Assembly (NCBI GenBank): GCA_030549335.1
Contig: CM060198.1
Span: 53,132,995 to 53,196,994 of the forward strand
From: Pontederia crassipes
Lineage: Eukaryota; Streptophyta; Magnoliopsida; Commelinales; Pontederiaceae
Direction: 5' to 3'
Length of the DNA: 64,000 bases
Shown here in pieces: positions 12,601 to 24,214 of the stretch. Position 1 is the first letter of the stretch. Each line of letters starts with the position of its first letter. Both the position numbers and the translations under genes were made by a program. The notes under the pieces are model-generated. The model was given only the letters and a program-made list of their open reading frames with translations. It did not search any database and had not been told where the DNA came from.

Positions 12601-13977
12601 GAGCTACTTTTGGTTTTGTTAGCATGGGGACCCTTTTATTGCACAAATATTTGTCAAAAAAACAACTTTATGACAATGTTTTTTTTTCAGGAGAATCTAC
12701 AAAGAACAATGTCAAACAATTGAACTGTCGTCATATGATGTTGCAATTATAATATATAATAGTTATCTCTGCAAAACATTTTTCTATGAGCTTTTCTGTA
12801 GATTGGGATTTGAATTAATCCAATAGCTAAATATTTTTCAACTTAGAGTCTCGTAGATCAGCTATCAAAAATAAGGATGAGCTGTGTTCATGAATGAGAA
12901 ATAACTCTCATGACCGGAATTCAAGTTGAAATCCAGGAAAAGGAAGAGAGATTAATAATTTATGAACTAGCGCAATAAAAGGGCATAAGCCTTATCCATT
13001 TCAACAGGCTCCATGCTTCATCATGACATGGAAAACATTTCATTGAGATCACCAAGGGACAACACTAATCAAGATCTTCCGAAGAGAGAAGAGAAATAAT
13101 AAATTAATATACAGAAATGAATAATAAGAGAAGTGCGTATCTAAATTGAAAGAGATGAACGCACAAGTATTACTCCGTCCATGTCCAGCGTTAATCCCCA
13201 AGTCTCGACTTCTTGAGCCCTTGCCCTTCAAGTCGACACCGAAAGTCAAGTTACGCTCTTTCTCCAGCCTACTAAGGATGCCCTCAATCCCGGCAACATC
13301 TTCTCGGTGCTCGGCGTCCCTTTAGGATTCAGCAAACCAACTAAGCAAACTCAAATAACACGAGAAACACGAAAGTTAAAATGAGAGAAACAGAGGGCCA
13401 GAACTCACAACAATCTCGCGGACGAGGATGCCTCCGCCGCAGAAAGATCATCCTCAGCATAAAAAACGACAGCGTCCTCTTCAGTACAAGAACCAGTCCG
13501 ATTCAGAATCCTTTCTTGAAACATCCTCCCATCTTCCTGAGCGACCCCAGCACACCCCAGCGGCTCCGAACGCCCGTCCCAGCCGATGCCGCCACCTCCG
13601 CTCCTCTCCTCCTCTCCCCCGGCGAGGTCCCAGCCGTAGGCGAGCCAGCCTCCGTGCGCTGCGACGGCCTCCGCCAAGTCGGACCTGCCGGCCTCTATCA
13701 GCTCCCTCCGCGACGGGAACTCGCCGGGATGCGGCGAGCCTCGCATGAACTCGTATATCTCCGTCTCCAGGTCGAGGCCCCTCTCGTCCAGCGCAAACGC
13801 GTCCTCGTCCTCATCCTCAGCTCCCCGCCTCCTCCACCTCGTCCGCCCAATCCTCGCCGGCGCCGAACCAGAGAACCACAAGGAGGGCGAGCGATGAAGG
13901 AATCTACGGCGAGCAGAGGCGGAGGAGGAGGGAAGGAAGAGGAAGGAATGATGAGATGGCGTTCCGACCGAAACCAT
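9676..13977 (-). CDS. PTST2/PTST3 (FLO6)-like starch protein with CBM48, eight exons
   Basis: Eight exons join in frame to 534 codons plus stop: 13977-13409, 13319-13174, 12358-12155, 12053-11824, 10847-10708, 10627-10480, 9928-9860 and 9774-9676. All junctions are GT-AG. Residues 1 to about 50 are Ser/Arg-rich and look like a plastid transit peptide. Residues 70-118 hold the family block 'EIYEFMRGSPHPGEFPSR' through 'GGWLAYGWDL'. Exons 4-5 encode a coiled coil ('LQRLEKELTAALDLL'). The last 75 or so residues are a CBM48 fold ('VQLAGSFDGW', 'LYPGRYEVKFIVDGEW'). Known PTST2/3 and rice FLO6 proteins bind glucans in plastids and help starch granules initiate with starch synthase; length and domain order fit. 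Whether it is PTST2 or PTST3 is unresolved. Two small LINE derivatives lie in the intron between exons 4 and 5. Confidence 0.9.
11343..11384 (-). mobile_element. About 40-bp 5'-truncated RTE-type LINE tail in a PTST intron
   Basis: A (CAA)n tract followed by 'aaagccttatcc' is the extreme 3' end of the LINE at 34019-37194, in minus orientation. It is flanked by a perfect 19-bp repeat CTTAAAAGAAAATGAAACA at 11326-11344 and 11385-11403; the exact edge is blurred by the shared 'ACA'. The long duplication shows it arose by retrotransposition and not by microsatellite growth. Confidence 0.85.
11482..11650 (+). mobile_element. 169-bp non-autonomous element made only of the two ends of the RTE-type LINE
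   Basis: The first 110 or so bases match the 5' end of the LINE at 34019-37194 ('aactccgcctatattttata' and 'ggataaaggaggagggttg'). The remaining bases match its 3' end ('gtagccgaccccacctagtg') and finish in (TTG)n. The coding region is absent. A perfect 16-bp target duplication TAATTGGGAGATTACC flanks it at 11466-11481 and 11651-11666. At the join, a 9-bp inverted repeat CATGGATCA / TGATCCATG with a 6-base loop is formed. It behaves like a SINE built from LINE ends. Confidence 0.88.
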
Positions 13978-14050
13978 CTTGCGGCATTTCGTCGAACAGC
14001 CGGCGAGCGAATTGAACTGTTAAGAGGTGAGGCGCAGGGACGACGAGAGC

Positions 14051-14085
14051 GCGCGCGAGAGAGAGAGGGAGAGAGAGAGCAGGAG
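14051..14085. repeat. GA/CT-rich tract upstream of the PTST-like start
   Basis: A GCGCGCGAGAGA tract and further GA repeats lie about 75-105 bases upstream of the PTST start codon. On the coding (minus) strand it reads CT-rich, a common feature of plant 5' UTRs. Its role here is not shown by the sequence. Confidence 0.5.
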
Positions 14086-14171
14086 GAGGCGCATAACGTT
14101 TTAGTAACGGACGGAAAGGGCGAAGGAGCAAGTGCCGCGTGGCACGGAAAGGGATATGAACACCGCCGGTG

Positions 14172-15013
14172 AGAGCGTGGAGAGCTCGAGCGACGGGTGA
14201 AAGCACGAGGGTGTCGTGATGACGGATATGAACACTACCGGTGAGAGTAGAGATTACAAAAATATTCCTTTTTTTTGTTGGCGACGCAGCACGCACTGTG
14301 ATTGGTCGTTTCGGGAGCTGACGCGTCCGCTTAGCTGGACGGGAACGAGTCCACGTAGGTAATATTTCGTGGTAAATTATCTGAAATTATTGTTTGTCAT
14401 AATTAAAAATGTCAGGAAATATATTAAGAAAAAAAATCATCTGATTTTTGTTTCGCCAATAATAATAATTATTACATATGACATCTTGCTGCATCTTGTG
14501 ACCGAATTTATTGTGGCACATACGACGTAGAAATTATTTTTAGGTGATACAAATTGTACTTGAAAATTAACTGAGAATTATTCAAGTTGAAAATAGTTTG
14601 ATTTTGTTTAAATAGCATCATAAATTCGTCCAAATTAGTCCAGGAAAAAATTACTGATGTGATAATAAAAAATATCTTAAAATAACCAAATTGAATTTTC
14701 CGTTTAATTTATTATTAATTACTCCAATTTCGTAAATCTTTCACCGAGGTATAATATCAGACGTTTACACTAATAACGAGCTTAAATGGTGAATATTAAC
14801 TACCTAAAACTTGATAAGGACAAGGACTAAAGAAGTGTGCTACTCTAGTTTATTTTCTTTTCTTTTCGTTTGGAAATATAAGTTATATTTTTTTATTAGT
14901 AATTACTATTTTGTCTTTTTTTTTAAATTATAATATTGTATCTTACTTATCCGGAAGAGTGACATGCATATTTTATTAGCAGATATAATTTTTCAACCAA
15001 CTACTAAACGTAC
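14172..15013. other. AT-rich intergenic region
   Basis: This stretch lies between the 5' side of the PTST-like gene and the LINE remnant. The first part is probably the PTST promoter. No gene or bounded repeat was recognised. Confidence 0.4.
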
Positions 15014-16622
15014 TTGTTAACAATTTATGAAGAGAATCAACTTTTAGCTCGTTTTGGGAGATTCAAAAGGCGTTGCAAAGGAAACACAACTCTTTTCTAC
15101 TTCGATTGTAGTCGAGCAAACACTGGCACAAGAAGAGCTTCTACGATTCTGATGCTAGTGGGTGAACTATGGAGTTCAAAATACAAAATACTTCCATACG
15201 ACTGCCATCATCAAGAGGCATAGAATTAGGGACGGAGCTAGCATTATGGTAGGGGGCCTTGGCCCCCCCAACTTTTTAGGATATTATGTATATTACTAAT
15301 AATTATTACTATTATATATATAATATACATAGTAAGCCCCCTAATATTTTGAACTTAACATAATAAGGCCCCCCTTAACTTTTTAAAATATTATTTATAT
15401 AGTAATATATATAATAAAAACTTAACATAATTGTAATATGTTATTATATTTATTAGAGAATATATGTGTATATTAATAGTAGATTTATATTATATTCTGT
15501 GTGTTTATGAATACATAACATATATGTCAATAATTTTGATCTCTTTCTATAACAAATTAAGTTAGTTAGTTAAGCCATAAATGGTTAGTTACATATATCT
15601 TTCTTTAACATGATAAACACAAAAATAAATTATACATGATGAATAACAAAAAAATTTAACTAAAATAAAATAAAATTTATAATTATAAGTTTTCTAAAAT
15701 AATCCTTTTTATTTTCTTAATTTGGTTATAAATTTTGATTAATTAGATGTATATACATGCATATATACATTTTGTCTTTTTTTCGATAGTTACATTTTTT
15801 TTGACACTCTACCTTTGGCCCCCCTGAGTTGTCATCCTGGCTCCGTCCCTGCATAGAATCCTTATCAAAATGTTGAAGGGTGACCATGACTCGTGGATTG
15901 ATGATAGCAGTAAACTCCAGAGACATGTCACAAAATTTCTTAGAACCTTATTTACAAGAGGATAACACAATAGAACAGGTCTGTTGGGAAAAAAAAAGGA
16001 ACAACTTGTAAGTGATATTACTCTAGAAGGAATCAGGAAAGTCGCCTTTGTTATGGCACCATACAAAGCATCAAATCCTGACGAATTCCAACCCATCTTT
16101 TACTAGTATAATTGTCTCACAATTGGGCAATATACAATAATGTATATCCAAAAGATCTTTTCAAGACGAGAGGCAATGGAACCAATCAATAACACACATA
16201 TTGTTCTCATTCCAAAATCGAAAACCCCCGGAGAGAATAAATGACTTCAGACTGTTCACGCAAATACATTTTATAAGATAGTAACCAAGGTGGTAACTAA
16301 TCGACTACAAGTCATATTACCAAATGTTATAGGGCCACAACAAACCAATTTCATAAAAGGGAGAAACTCGTTATAGCACAGGAACTATTGCATACTATGC
16401 ACCAAATGCGAGGTAGGAAGAACTTCTTCCCCATTAAAGTTGATTTACAAAAGGCATTTGATAGGTTAAGGTGGAGCTTTATAGTTCTGGCTGCAGTGGG
16501 GCTACCCTATGAACTACGAAAAGTCATAATGGATTGCATCTCAACTTCCTCAACACAAGTACTATGGAATGGGGTACTTGTCGAAACTTTTCGTCCAACC
16601 AACAAGGTTGTCCTATGCCCCC
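15014..16622 (+). pseudogene. L1-type LINE ORF2 (reverse transcriptase) remnant, split by a MITE
   Basis: Broken plus-strand frames read like the linker and reverse transcriptase of plant L1 elements. Readable pieces include 'KGNTTLFYFDCSRANTGTRR' (15080-15140), 'KVAFVMAPYKASNPDEFQP' (16030-16095), 'IVLIPKSKTPGE', 'YKIVTKVVTNRLQVILP' and 'KVDLQKAFDRLRW' (16436-16470). Stops interrupt them. A MULE-type MITE (15228-15850) splits the remnant. At 16622 an LTR insertion cuts it just before the expected polymerase box region. The right-hand remainder was not found in the window. Confidence 0.8.
15228..15850. mobile_element. Mutator-like MITE with inverted ends and 9-bp target duplication
   Basis: The left end reads AGGGACGGAGCTAG and the right end CTGGCTCCGTCCCT, a terminal inverted repeat, each followed inward by a run of 'ggccccccc' type. 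A perfect 9-bp duplication GCATAGAAT lies at 15218-15226 and 15851-15859. A 9-bp duplication and long degenerate inverted ends fit the Mutator superfamily. The AT-rich interior has no coding capacity. Confidence 0.85.
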
Positions 16623-18150
16623 TGATGCGTGTAAATTAAGCGTAAATATACTAGTAAGTATATTAGATCGTACGAAGACTAATTTAGATTCTTATCTTTC
16701 TATCTTTAAGTTTATTAATTGAGAAAATATCAAGAGTTGAATTTCAAATAAAGGTAATTCAAATTGATGACAATAAAAAAGAATGATGCATGTAATGTGA
16801 GAGAGTTAAAATTTAGACTTCTTATCCTTATCATATTCTCTTAATTATCAATTAATCAAATATAGATTTCGTGTAGAAAATAAAGGGATAAAATGTATAG
16901 GACTAAGAAAATTGAGGACCTAATTACCCTAGTAAATAATATAATCAAAGCACATTGAAAACTCAGTTCACTTTAATATAGTCTAAAATAAGATACACTA
17001 ATGTGAAATGTTGCTTAAAGTAAAGGACTCAAAAACTTAAGAATCTAACTATCTTAAATAAAGATAAAATTAAAGATGTCGAAAACTTGATCAATTTCAA
17101 TTTACTTTATCTAAAATTATTTAAGTTGTCAACCTTCGTTTAATGACATAATTGTTAGCAATTAAAATTAATTTACTAACAAAACTCTAAAAAATACAGA
17201 ACTCAGCCCAAGTCTGATGCAACTCGGCCCGAGTCAAATATAAAAGTTTCAGTTCAGGGGAAACAAAGAAGGAACTCGGCCCGGGTTGTACCAACTCGAT
17301 CCGAGTTTCACAGGCAGACTATTCCACCAATTTTTTTCTTGCAAAAATTATGTGAAATTATATAAAATTAATGGAAGAAACTATTCAACTGAGATAGAGC
17401 ACTAAACACTCATTATAACTATGTTATCAAAAGTCTAGATAATAAAATATATTAAGAGAAAATCAAATTTTAACGTAGTCTTACGCTAACAACTAAACTA
17501 ATCCATAATAGAAAAAATTAACATTAATTTTGAGAATAAATATAAAATAAAGATCAAACTTCCCATTGTTGGATGACTCCTTTGGAACAAGCCTTGATCG
17601 AAACTATGTCCCAAACGATTGCTCAAAACTTCGAAATCTTTAGTTCTTCAATTGATTTGCAGTGATGCGTAGTAGAACTTCGTCTCTCGTTTCCGGTGCA
17701 TCTAGGGATTCAAAGTTTGTGATTGCATGTCCTTTGAGTTCGTAGTACATCCATATTTATAGGGATGATGGTCTTCTAGGGTTCTGAGTTTAATTCGCAA
17801 CTCAAATCCTAGTGAAAATCGGTCAAAACCACAGTCGTCCATTAGTTTGGTCGATTTGTACTGAACTTGGGCCAAGTTTGATCAAACTCCAGTCGGGTTC
17901 AATTCAAATTCTATTTTGTGCTGAAATCGATTCAAAATTAGTTTTTAAGATCAGTCCGGGTATGATGCTGGCCCGAGTATATGCTCGTGTGTTTTTTTTA
18001 TTCGATCGCTTTGCACCTCCAAAATGATGATATGATAATAAAATAAATCACAAGTGGGTAGATTTTTAATGGAGGGAATTTAAGAAAATAAATAAGAAAA
18101 TGGATGCATTCTATGATAAAAATTACGAAAAGTAACATAAATGATGCATG
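16623..18150 (-). mobile_element. LTR related to the A/B/C family, minus orientation; right edge uncertain
   Basis: It begins TGATGCGTG at 16623, immediately after the broken LINE codons, matching the TGATGC start of related LTRs read in the same direction. A leftward TATAAATA lies at 17754-17761. On both sides of it are clusters of the palindromic word ACTCGGCCCGAGT (17195-17310) and looser variants (17815-17965). Sequence further right (18139-18215, 'tctcaagcttgaactcttg') resembles the polypurine-proximal end of plant Ty3/gypsy elements read backwards. This could therefore be a 3' LTR with part of its internal region. The second target duplication was not found. Confidence 0.5.
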
Positions 18151-18597
18151 CAAAACGTGTATAAAAATGCATGTATAAATTTCTCAAGCTTGAACTCTTG
18201 TTTGAGGCAAGTAGGAATCATACATGGACCTCCACCTCATGATTAATACTTCTCTACTACTATCGTTTAGCAAGTCCATCGCCAAAGTATATATCCTCAA
18301 TCCAAATTCTCAGTCTCATAAAAGTTTTGAATCTTAAACAATTTAAACTTATTATAGTTTAGCTCCATGAAAAAAAAACATAGAACCTATGAAATAATAG
18401 CAGTAATGTTGAAAGCAAAAGTATTGAGCGAGCTTATATTTTTTTTATTTATTTATTCTATTTATTTTTTTAGATTTGACTACTCATGTATTTCTTCATA
18501 TTGCCCAAGGTGATTCATGTAATAGACTTCGACCAATGGATTCCAAACCAGTTAATCTTACATCATCAAGTAAGAATTACCTATGAGTTTAATTGTT

Positions 18598-18835
18598 TTT
18601 GGAGGTTCGAATCCTTCTGTCCCAAACCGTTTCCATCAGAAACGAAATAAAGAAGGGAAGGGAATTTGTCCATTTTCTTTTTCGAGGTCTCAAAAATGGG
18701 TGTGGAAACAGAACTCTTGAATGTAAATTGAAAAGAAATGTAGCTTCAGTTCCTTCGGATAAGATCTTTGGCGCAAGAAGAAGGGGTGAAGAACACACCA
18801 AGGTTCCAAATAACACAATTATAGTCGCCTCAATT
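18598..18835 (+). other. Probable plastid-derived insertion (NUPT) with the 3' part of a tRNA-Gln gene
   Basis: The segment starts with 'ggaggttcgaatccttctgt' followed by CCCA, which matches the T-arm and acceptor end of plastid trnQ-UUG as I remember it. It continues with sequence of plastid-spacer character, including 'gatctttggcgcaagaagaa'. Base composition differs from the AT-rich surroundings. The 5' half of the tRNA is missing, so no functional tRNA is made. Plastid origin rests on recognition only. Confidence 0.5.
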
Positions 18836-18879
18836 TTTTTGCACTTTTTTACAACTATTTTTGTAGGGTTCAACTAACC

Positions 18880-21556
18880 CTCTTTTAATTTATTTGATTT
18901 TTATAAGCTCATAAAATACTTCATGTATTCAATAAAAATGTTATATTATTAAGACGTATAAAAATAAGAAAGAAAATGTGAGCATGAACAATAATCAGTG
19001 GTCTAAGTATCCAAAGTTCTACTCAGCAACAAACTCTTTCCAATATACCTACTACTAAGGCGATAGAACATGTAAAATTATGACAATAAAATTTCATAGA
19101 TACACATAATGTCCTTGAATACTACTTAGGCAATTAAGAAAATCAAACAATGAAGAAATATGATGATGAATGATATTTTTATGATTTTTAAAAATTTAAT
19201 TTTTTTATGAATTTTCATAAAATGGTAGTATAAAAGAAACCATGTAATGGTAAAAATAACTAAATATGAAATGCAAATGCAGAAATTAAATATGATGCAT
19301 AAAATTCAATCTCCTCCAAGTTTGAACTAAAGATTGTCATCAGTGTTAAACGGACAAAATAGGGAGCATAACATATGAAAATGCAATTTTAAAAAGTAAA
19401 AGAAAAAGAAACGACTGACTAATCCAACTCTGAAGGTGGTGGAAGCGGAGGCAAGTAGAAACCATATTGCAATGATGCACTAATGTGGAAAATGGTGCTA
19501 GGTGCCACGATTATTATCACCACATGGATGGCGCAAGGTATGACCATGCATATCACGTACACACATATGATGTAGGATGCCATGAACATTCACATGTCAT
19601 GACTCGCACGAACAGTCTTGTTGTGACCATGCATGCAATTTATCATGACCACATGGTGTGATATGTGCATGGTATGATCATCGATCGCATAAGTTATGAT
19701 TGACGATTGCTCCAAGCCATGACTATCGCGATTCCTAATCACGTAAGTTGTGATTGACAATCGCTCCAAGCCATGACTATCACGATCGTTAATGACGATT
19801 ATCACAACTGTACATGATTATCACGATAAGTAATTATGACTATCATGATCTTCTATCACACACGCTAGTCGTGATCTCTATTGCTTGTGTCAAGTCACAA
19901 TGGATGATTGTGATCATGACTTTGATGTTGCAATCATGACCCCTTTATAGTCATGACTTCGACATACAAAAAAAAATCAAAATGAAATATAAAATTTAAT
20001 CACAATATAGGTGTGAATAACAGTAATCTTCACTGTAAATCATACAACAATCCAAATGAAAATCGATTTGAGATTTAGGTCGAGCAAAGATATTAGAATA
20101 AATCATGTTATGATCAAAATAATCAATCTTAGAATACTACCATGATTTATCAAATATCCATGTCAATTGAGGGAAAATCCACATTAAAATATAAATATCA
20201 TATAAAGATTTCAATGTATACAATCATCACTTGAAAGCTTTGTATGGTTCACATTAGCATAGCTCTTAGGGGATCATGTGGTAGAATGGATCAAGTTCCT
20301 CCTCCCTTAAATTTTGACATTGCCTTCCTCTTCAATTTTGTCTCAATCCTCTTTGATTTGATGCTTGATCATGTGTTTTCTTGGTTGCTTCATCTCCTAT
20401 GCTAGTGTCAGCTACTTGATGGGAGGGGTGGGGGAGGGGGTGTCATAACTTTATTTTTTTTAGAAAATATTTGGTCTTTGCAAATATGATTTGATAATTT
20501 TTTTAGGCATATGGATCTCGACAATTAATTAACAAAAAATATATGTTAAACTTTTAGTTACATCAAGATAGATGAGGGCAAGGGAAAGCGAGATTCTTTT
20601 AGAATATATTTAAGAAGATAAGGGAAAGGGAAAAAAGGTAGGGTAATAGGAGAATAAAATGATTAGTTTTGAATAATAAAGAACGTTACTTTCTATTTTT
20701 CTCTCTAAAAATATTCGTATTGAAACAAGTTTAATTTTTACCCCACTTAATTACCATCATAGCTGATTTGAGTTGGCCTAACATAATAGGTTCAAGGGAT
20801 GGACAGTAGTAAAACAAAAGAAAAAACATGATGTGATGGAAGATCAATAAGTAAGAATTTTCTTTTATTTATTTTACTATAACTTAGAAGAGTGAAGAAA
20901 GTTGATGATGCTTCAATATGGAGAACCTCTTAAATTAATATGAACTTCAACTATCATCAGTCAAATTGCCTGCAACCAAAGGGCAATCAAAGATGAAGCT
21001 GATATTGGCTTTCTGGGGTTAGTTGCAAGATGGAGATATTATTCCAAAACATTGCCTCCACTAATACCAAAAGTTTACTTTTGTTTTTTTTATCAAAAGT
21101 GATAAGTTTAATGTCTTCATGATATAATATTAGCCAATAATCCAAGACCTAATTAAAGCATTCAATCCAAGATGGCAATATTTCCCATTTTTATCAGTTT
21201 GTGCATTATGTCTCTTCATATCATTTTCAATATTCTATCCAAAACACCTTCACTAAATCTTCAAATGAGAGAGAGAGAGATTACAAAAAAAATCAATATA
21301 AAACGCATCCTCCCTTATCTACAAATAGGACTCATGTACTAATTCCAACTATGGGACTGTTTGGTTTGCATTTATTTGTTCCGAAGTTAGGGTCAGTTGA
21401 TCCAACAATGATCCTATTTTCTTATTTAAAAAAGAATAGTGATGTTCTTTGGTCCAGATAGGACATCTTTGCTCTCAATTTGGCTCTATTCTCGTCATGA
21501 TGACTGTGTACTTCATGAAACCAAAAAAAATGTTTTTTTTGTGTGTAAAGCAACTA
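18880..21556. other. Decayed repeat region with a CATGATCATG-type palindrome cluster, no gene
   Basis: No coding sequence was recognised. Around 19293-19330 is 'tgatgcataaaattcaatct' followed by 'cctccaagtttgaac', a diverged second copy of the motif at 18139-18215. From about 19535 to 19960 the sequence is crowded with near-palindromes around GATCATGAC and ATCACGATCGT, plus a local direct duplication (19690-19725 and 19743-19778). Beyond 20430 nothing can be assigned apart from a G-rich tract near 20420-20450. Confidence 0.4.
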
Positions 21557-21561
21557 GAACA

Positions 21562-22737
21562 TGTTGAATCTAAGTTTTAATGATATATAAAATTATATTT
21601 TGATGATACAAATCTCAAAAAATTAAAGTTAAAATGCCGAAAAAGTTTAAAGAAAAAGGGATAACTTTATGCACTACACTTTGATTAAATAATTAACTCT
21701 GATTCTATTAAATTTTGGATGAATCATAAATATCTAAGTTTGTAGATAATTCTGTTAGATTTTCATAGAATTCAAGATTATCTAATTTTGATAACTGTAC
21801 AAAAAATTATGCTTAAAATAATGTAGGGCGGTCGAGCTGCCGACTGAAACACAAGTCGATCGGGGTTAGGAACACAGGTCGACCGGTTAAGAACACAAGT
21901 CGACCGATCAGTGCAGAAAATGCATATTTTCAACATACAGAATGTCAAAATTATAACGGTCGATCGCACATAGCATAATTCACCAATGATCATATTTTTC
22001 ATAAAAGAAAGTGTGATGGTCGACCGGTCCATATGTGCGATCGACCAGCCTCCGAGTCAAATGAACAGTAACTGTCAATTTTGAAAGAGAAAATTATGGA
22101 ATGATTTTTGAACGACTTTCTCACTTGCTGAAGCCTATAAAAGAAGTGCCAAAGCCAGAAGCAAAGACATTCATCCAAACCTTGAAAAAAACTTTAAGTT
22201 ATCAAAAGGAGATCATTCCTTGAAGTTTTCATTTTAAGTTTTCTCTTCTTTCTTTCTTCTCCTCTTGTGAACTTAGCATTGTAAAAGAAAGAAGCATTTA
22301 GAAAACTACTGAGAGAGCTCCTGTGTAAAAGAAGTTCAAAATCTTATCCCTGAAGCGAGAGAAATAGATTAATTTCATTGGAGGAGAAGTGTGCCTTACC
22401 TCTCGAAGCGGAAAAAAAAGGTAGTTGATGTAAAGGGCTTTCTTCATTTCCCCATTTGGAACAAAGGAAGGGATTAGTGGAATCTCCGGTGGTCCTGAGG
22501 TTGAGAAGTTGGAGCGAGAACGTAGGCCAAGATGTGACCGAATCTCGTCAACAACCACCGTGTCTTTGCGTTTGATTTTCTCTCTCCTCCGTTCATATTA
22601 TGCTTATGATCTGAATTGCTTTATTTTAAAAAGTTTTAAAGAATCGGCTTTGTGCTTCCGCGATAATCTTTGTGAAATCGACATTTTTTATTGAACACCA
22701 ATTCATCCCTCCTCTTGGTGCCCTTTGGGATCCTACA
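21562..22737 (+). repeat. 5' LTR of the deleted copia element, with GGTCGACC cluster
   Basis: It begins TG and ends CA, and its last 450 or so bases match 23455-23902. A TATAAAA box lies at 22136-22142. Just upstream, at about 21828-22055, there are many imperfect copies of GTCGACC / GGTCGATCG words. The cluster therefore lies in the U3 promoter region. Confidence 0.85.
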
Positions 22738-22866
22738 ATTGGTATTAGAGCGGGTTGCTCTTGTTTTAATTTTTTGAATCATCTTGTTTTAATATATAAT
22801 CATTTTTAGATCTAGTCTTTTTAAGATTCAATTATCTTGTTTTAAGATTTAACCGTCTTAAGAGTT

Positions 22867-23455
22867 ATGGCATCAAGTGGATTTATTTTCGTCGAAGGAC
22901 AATCAATTAGTCGTCCTCCCCTTTTAAATGCATCAAATTTTCAATATTGAAAAATTAGGATTCAAGCATACATTTGTTCTATTGATATTAACATGTGAGA
23001 TATCATTGAAAAATGTTATTATCTTCATGAAAAATTACCTACCGAACATGACGAAAGATAGAAAATTTTTTCGAAATTGGATTGGAAAGTAAAGTATATT
23101 TTTTATTGTGCTTTAGATTCAACGGATTTCAATCAGATTTTTAATTGTGAAAGTGCAACCGAAATTTGGAAGAAACTCATTACTATTTATGAATGAATCT
23201 AGATTAAATATTTTGAATCGATTCCTTAAATATGCATGAAAATGAATCTATAAATGATATGCTTGCTCGATTTTATGATATTGTAAATGTCTTAACCTCT
23301 TTAGACGAGCCTAGAATTAACTCTCCAAAAATGAAAAAGATTCTCAGGTCTCTCTCCTCCCAATGGCATACAAAAAGGACGATGATCTAAAAAAATAATC
23401 TGAACAAATTGGATTTTGATGATCTTATTGGCTCACTTCTAACCTATGAGAAGCA
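22867..23455 (+). pseudogene. copia Gag N-terminal remnant
   Basis: The frame opens 'MASSGFIFVEGQSISRPPL', close to the usual start of SIRE/Maximus-type Gag ('...GQSINRPPLF...'). It continues in broken frames with 'KIRIQAYICSIDI' and 'SATEIWKKL'. Several stops are present. It ends in the deletion junction with the 3' LTR. Confidence 0.75.
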
Positions 23456-23902
23456 TTTTATTTAGAAAAATATTGAGAGAGCTCCTGTGTAAAAGATGTT
23501 CAAAATCTTATCCCTTGAGCGAGAGAAATAGATTAGCTTCATTGGAGGAGAGGTGTGCCTTGTCTCTCGAAGCGAAGAAAATGTGATTGATGTAAAGGGC
23601 TTTCTTCCTTACCCCATTTGGAACAAAGGAAGGGATTAGTGGAATCTCCGACGGTCTCGAGGTCGAGAAGTTAGAGCTGGGACGTAGGTCAAGGTGTGAC
23701 CAAACCTCGTCAACAATTACCGTGTCTTTGCGTTTGATTTTCTCTCTCTCTCTCCATTCATATTATGCTTATGATCTGAATTGCCTTATTTTAGAAAATT
23801 TTAAAAAATCGATTTTGTGCTTCCGTGACGATCTTTGTGAAATCGACATTTTTTATTGAACACAAATCCACCCCTCCTCTTGATGCCCTTTGAGATCCTA
23901 CA
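23455..23902 (+). repeat. Partial 3' LTR of the deleted copia element
   Basis: It matches the last third of the 5' LTR, including 'gggctttcttc', 'ccccatttggaacaaagg' and the terminal 'gatcctaca'. The TATA-containing part is absent. Confidence 0.85.
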
Positions 23903-24214
23903 GAACAAAGGATTGTTCTTGGTGTTGTTTTTGTATCAAACACCCCATGAGATTTATGTTGTTTATGCATTCTACACTTTGCTTTGATAATATAGCTTAC
24001 TTATTTTTTGGTGAAGGATAATATACTTTTCATACAGTATATATCCGAATACTTTTATTTATTTCCTTTTGCATTGAATATGATATAAATAGAGAAAATA
24101 TTAACCACTAATTGGAACTCTTCATAATTTTTTTTAGTGTTGGAAAGAGGCAACAACCTTTACATTGCTCGGGTAAAAAAAGAAACTACATCAAGGTGGT
24201 GCATATTGCAGGTA

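Larger units (their letters stand above)
21562..23902 (+). mobile_element. Internally deleted Ty1/copia element (SIRE/Maximus-like Gag)
   Basis: The element starts TGTTGAATC at 21562 and ends CCTACA at 23902. A perfect 5-bp target duplication GAACA flanks it at 21557-21561 and 23903-23907. The 5' LTR (21562-22737) is followed by a primer-binding site TGGTATTAGAGC at 22740-22751. Only a Gag fragment follows. At about 23455 the internal region runs straight into the last part of the 3' LTR. Protease, integrase, reverse transcriptase and the first two-thirds of the 3' LTR are missing. The junction falls at a short shared word ('aagcattt') that occurs in the LTR near 22292. Confidence 0.88.

Noticed and set aside
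13381-14172. Long plus-strand open frame (263 codons)
   Set aside because: It is antisense to the GC-rich first exon of the PTST-like gene, is rich in Arg/Pro/Gly as expected for a GC-rich shadow frame, and has no recognisable domain.
18600-18623. Functional tRNA gene
   Set aside because: Only the T-arm and acceptor end are present; there is no D-arm, anticodon arm or A box upstream.
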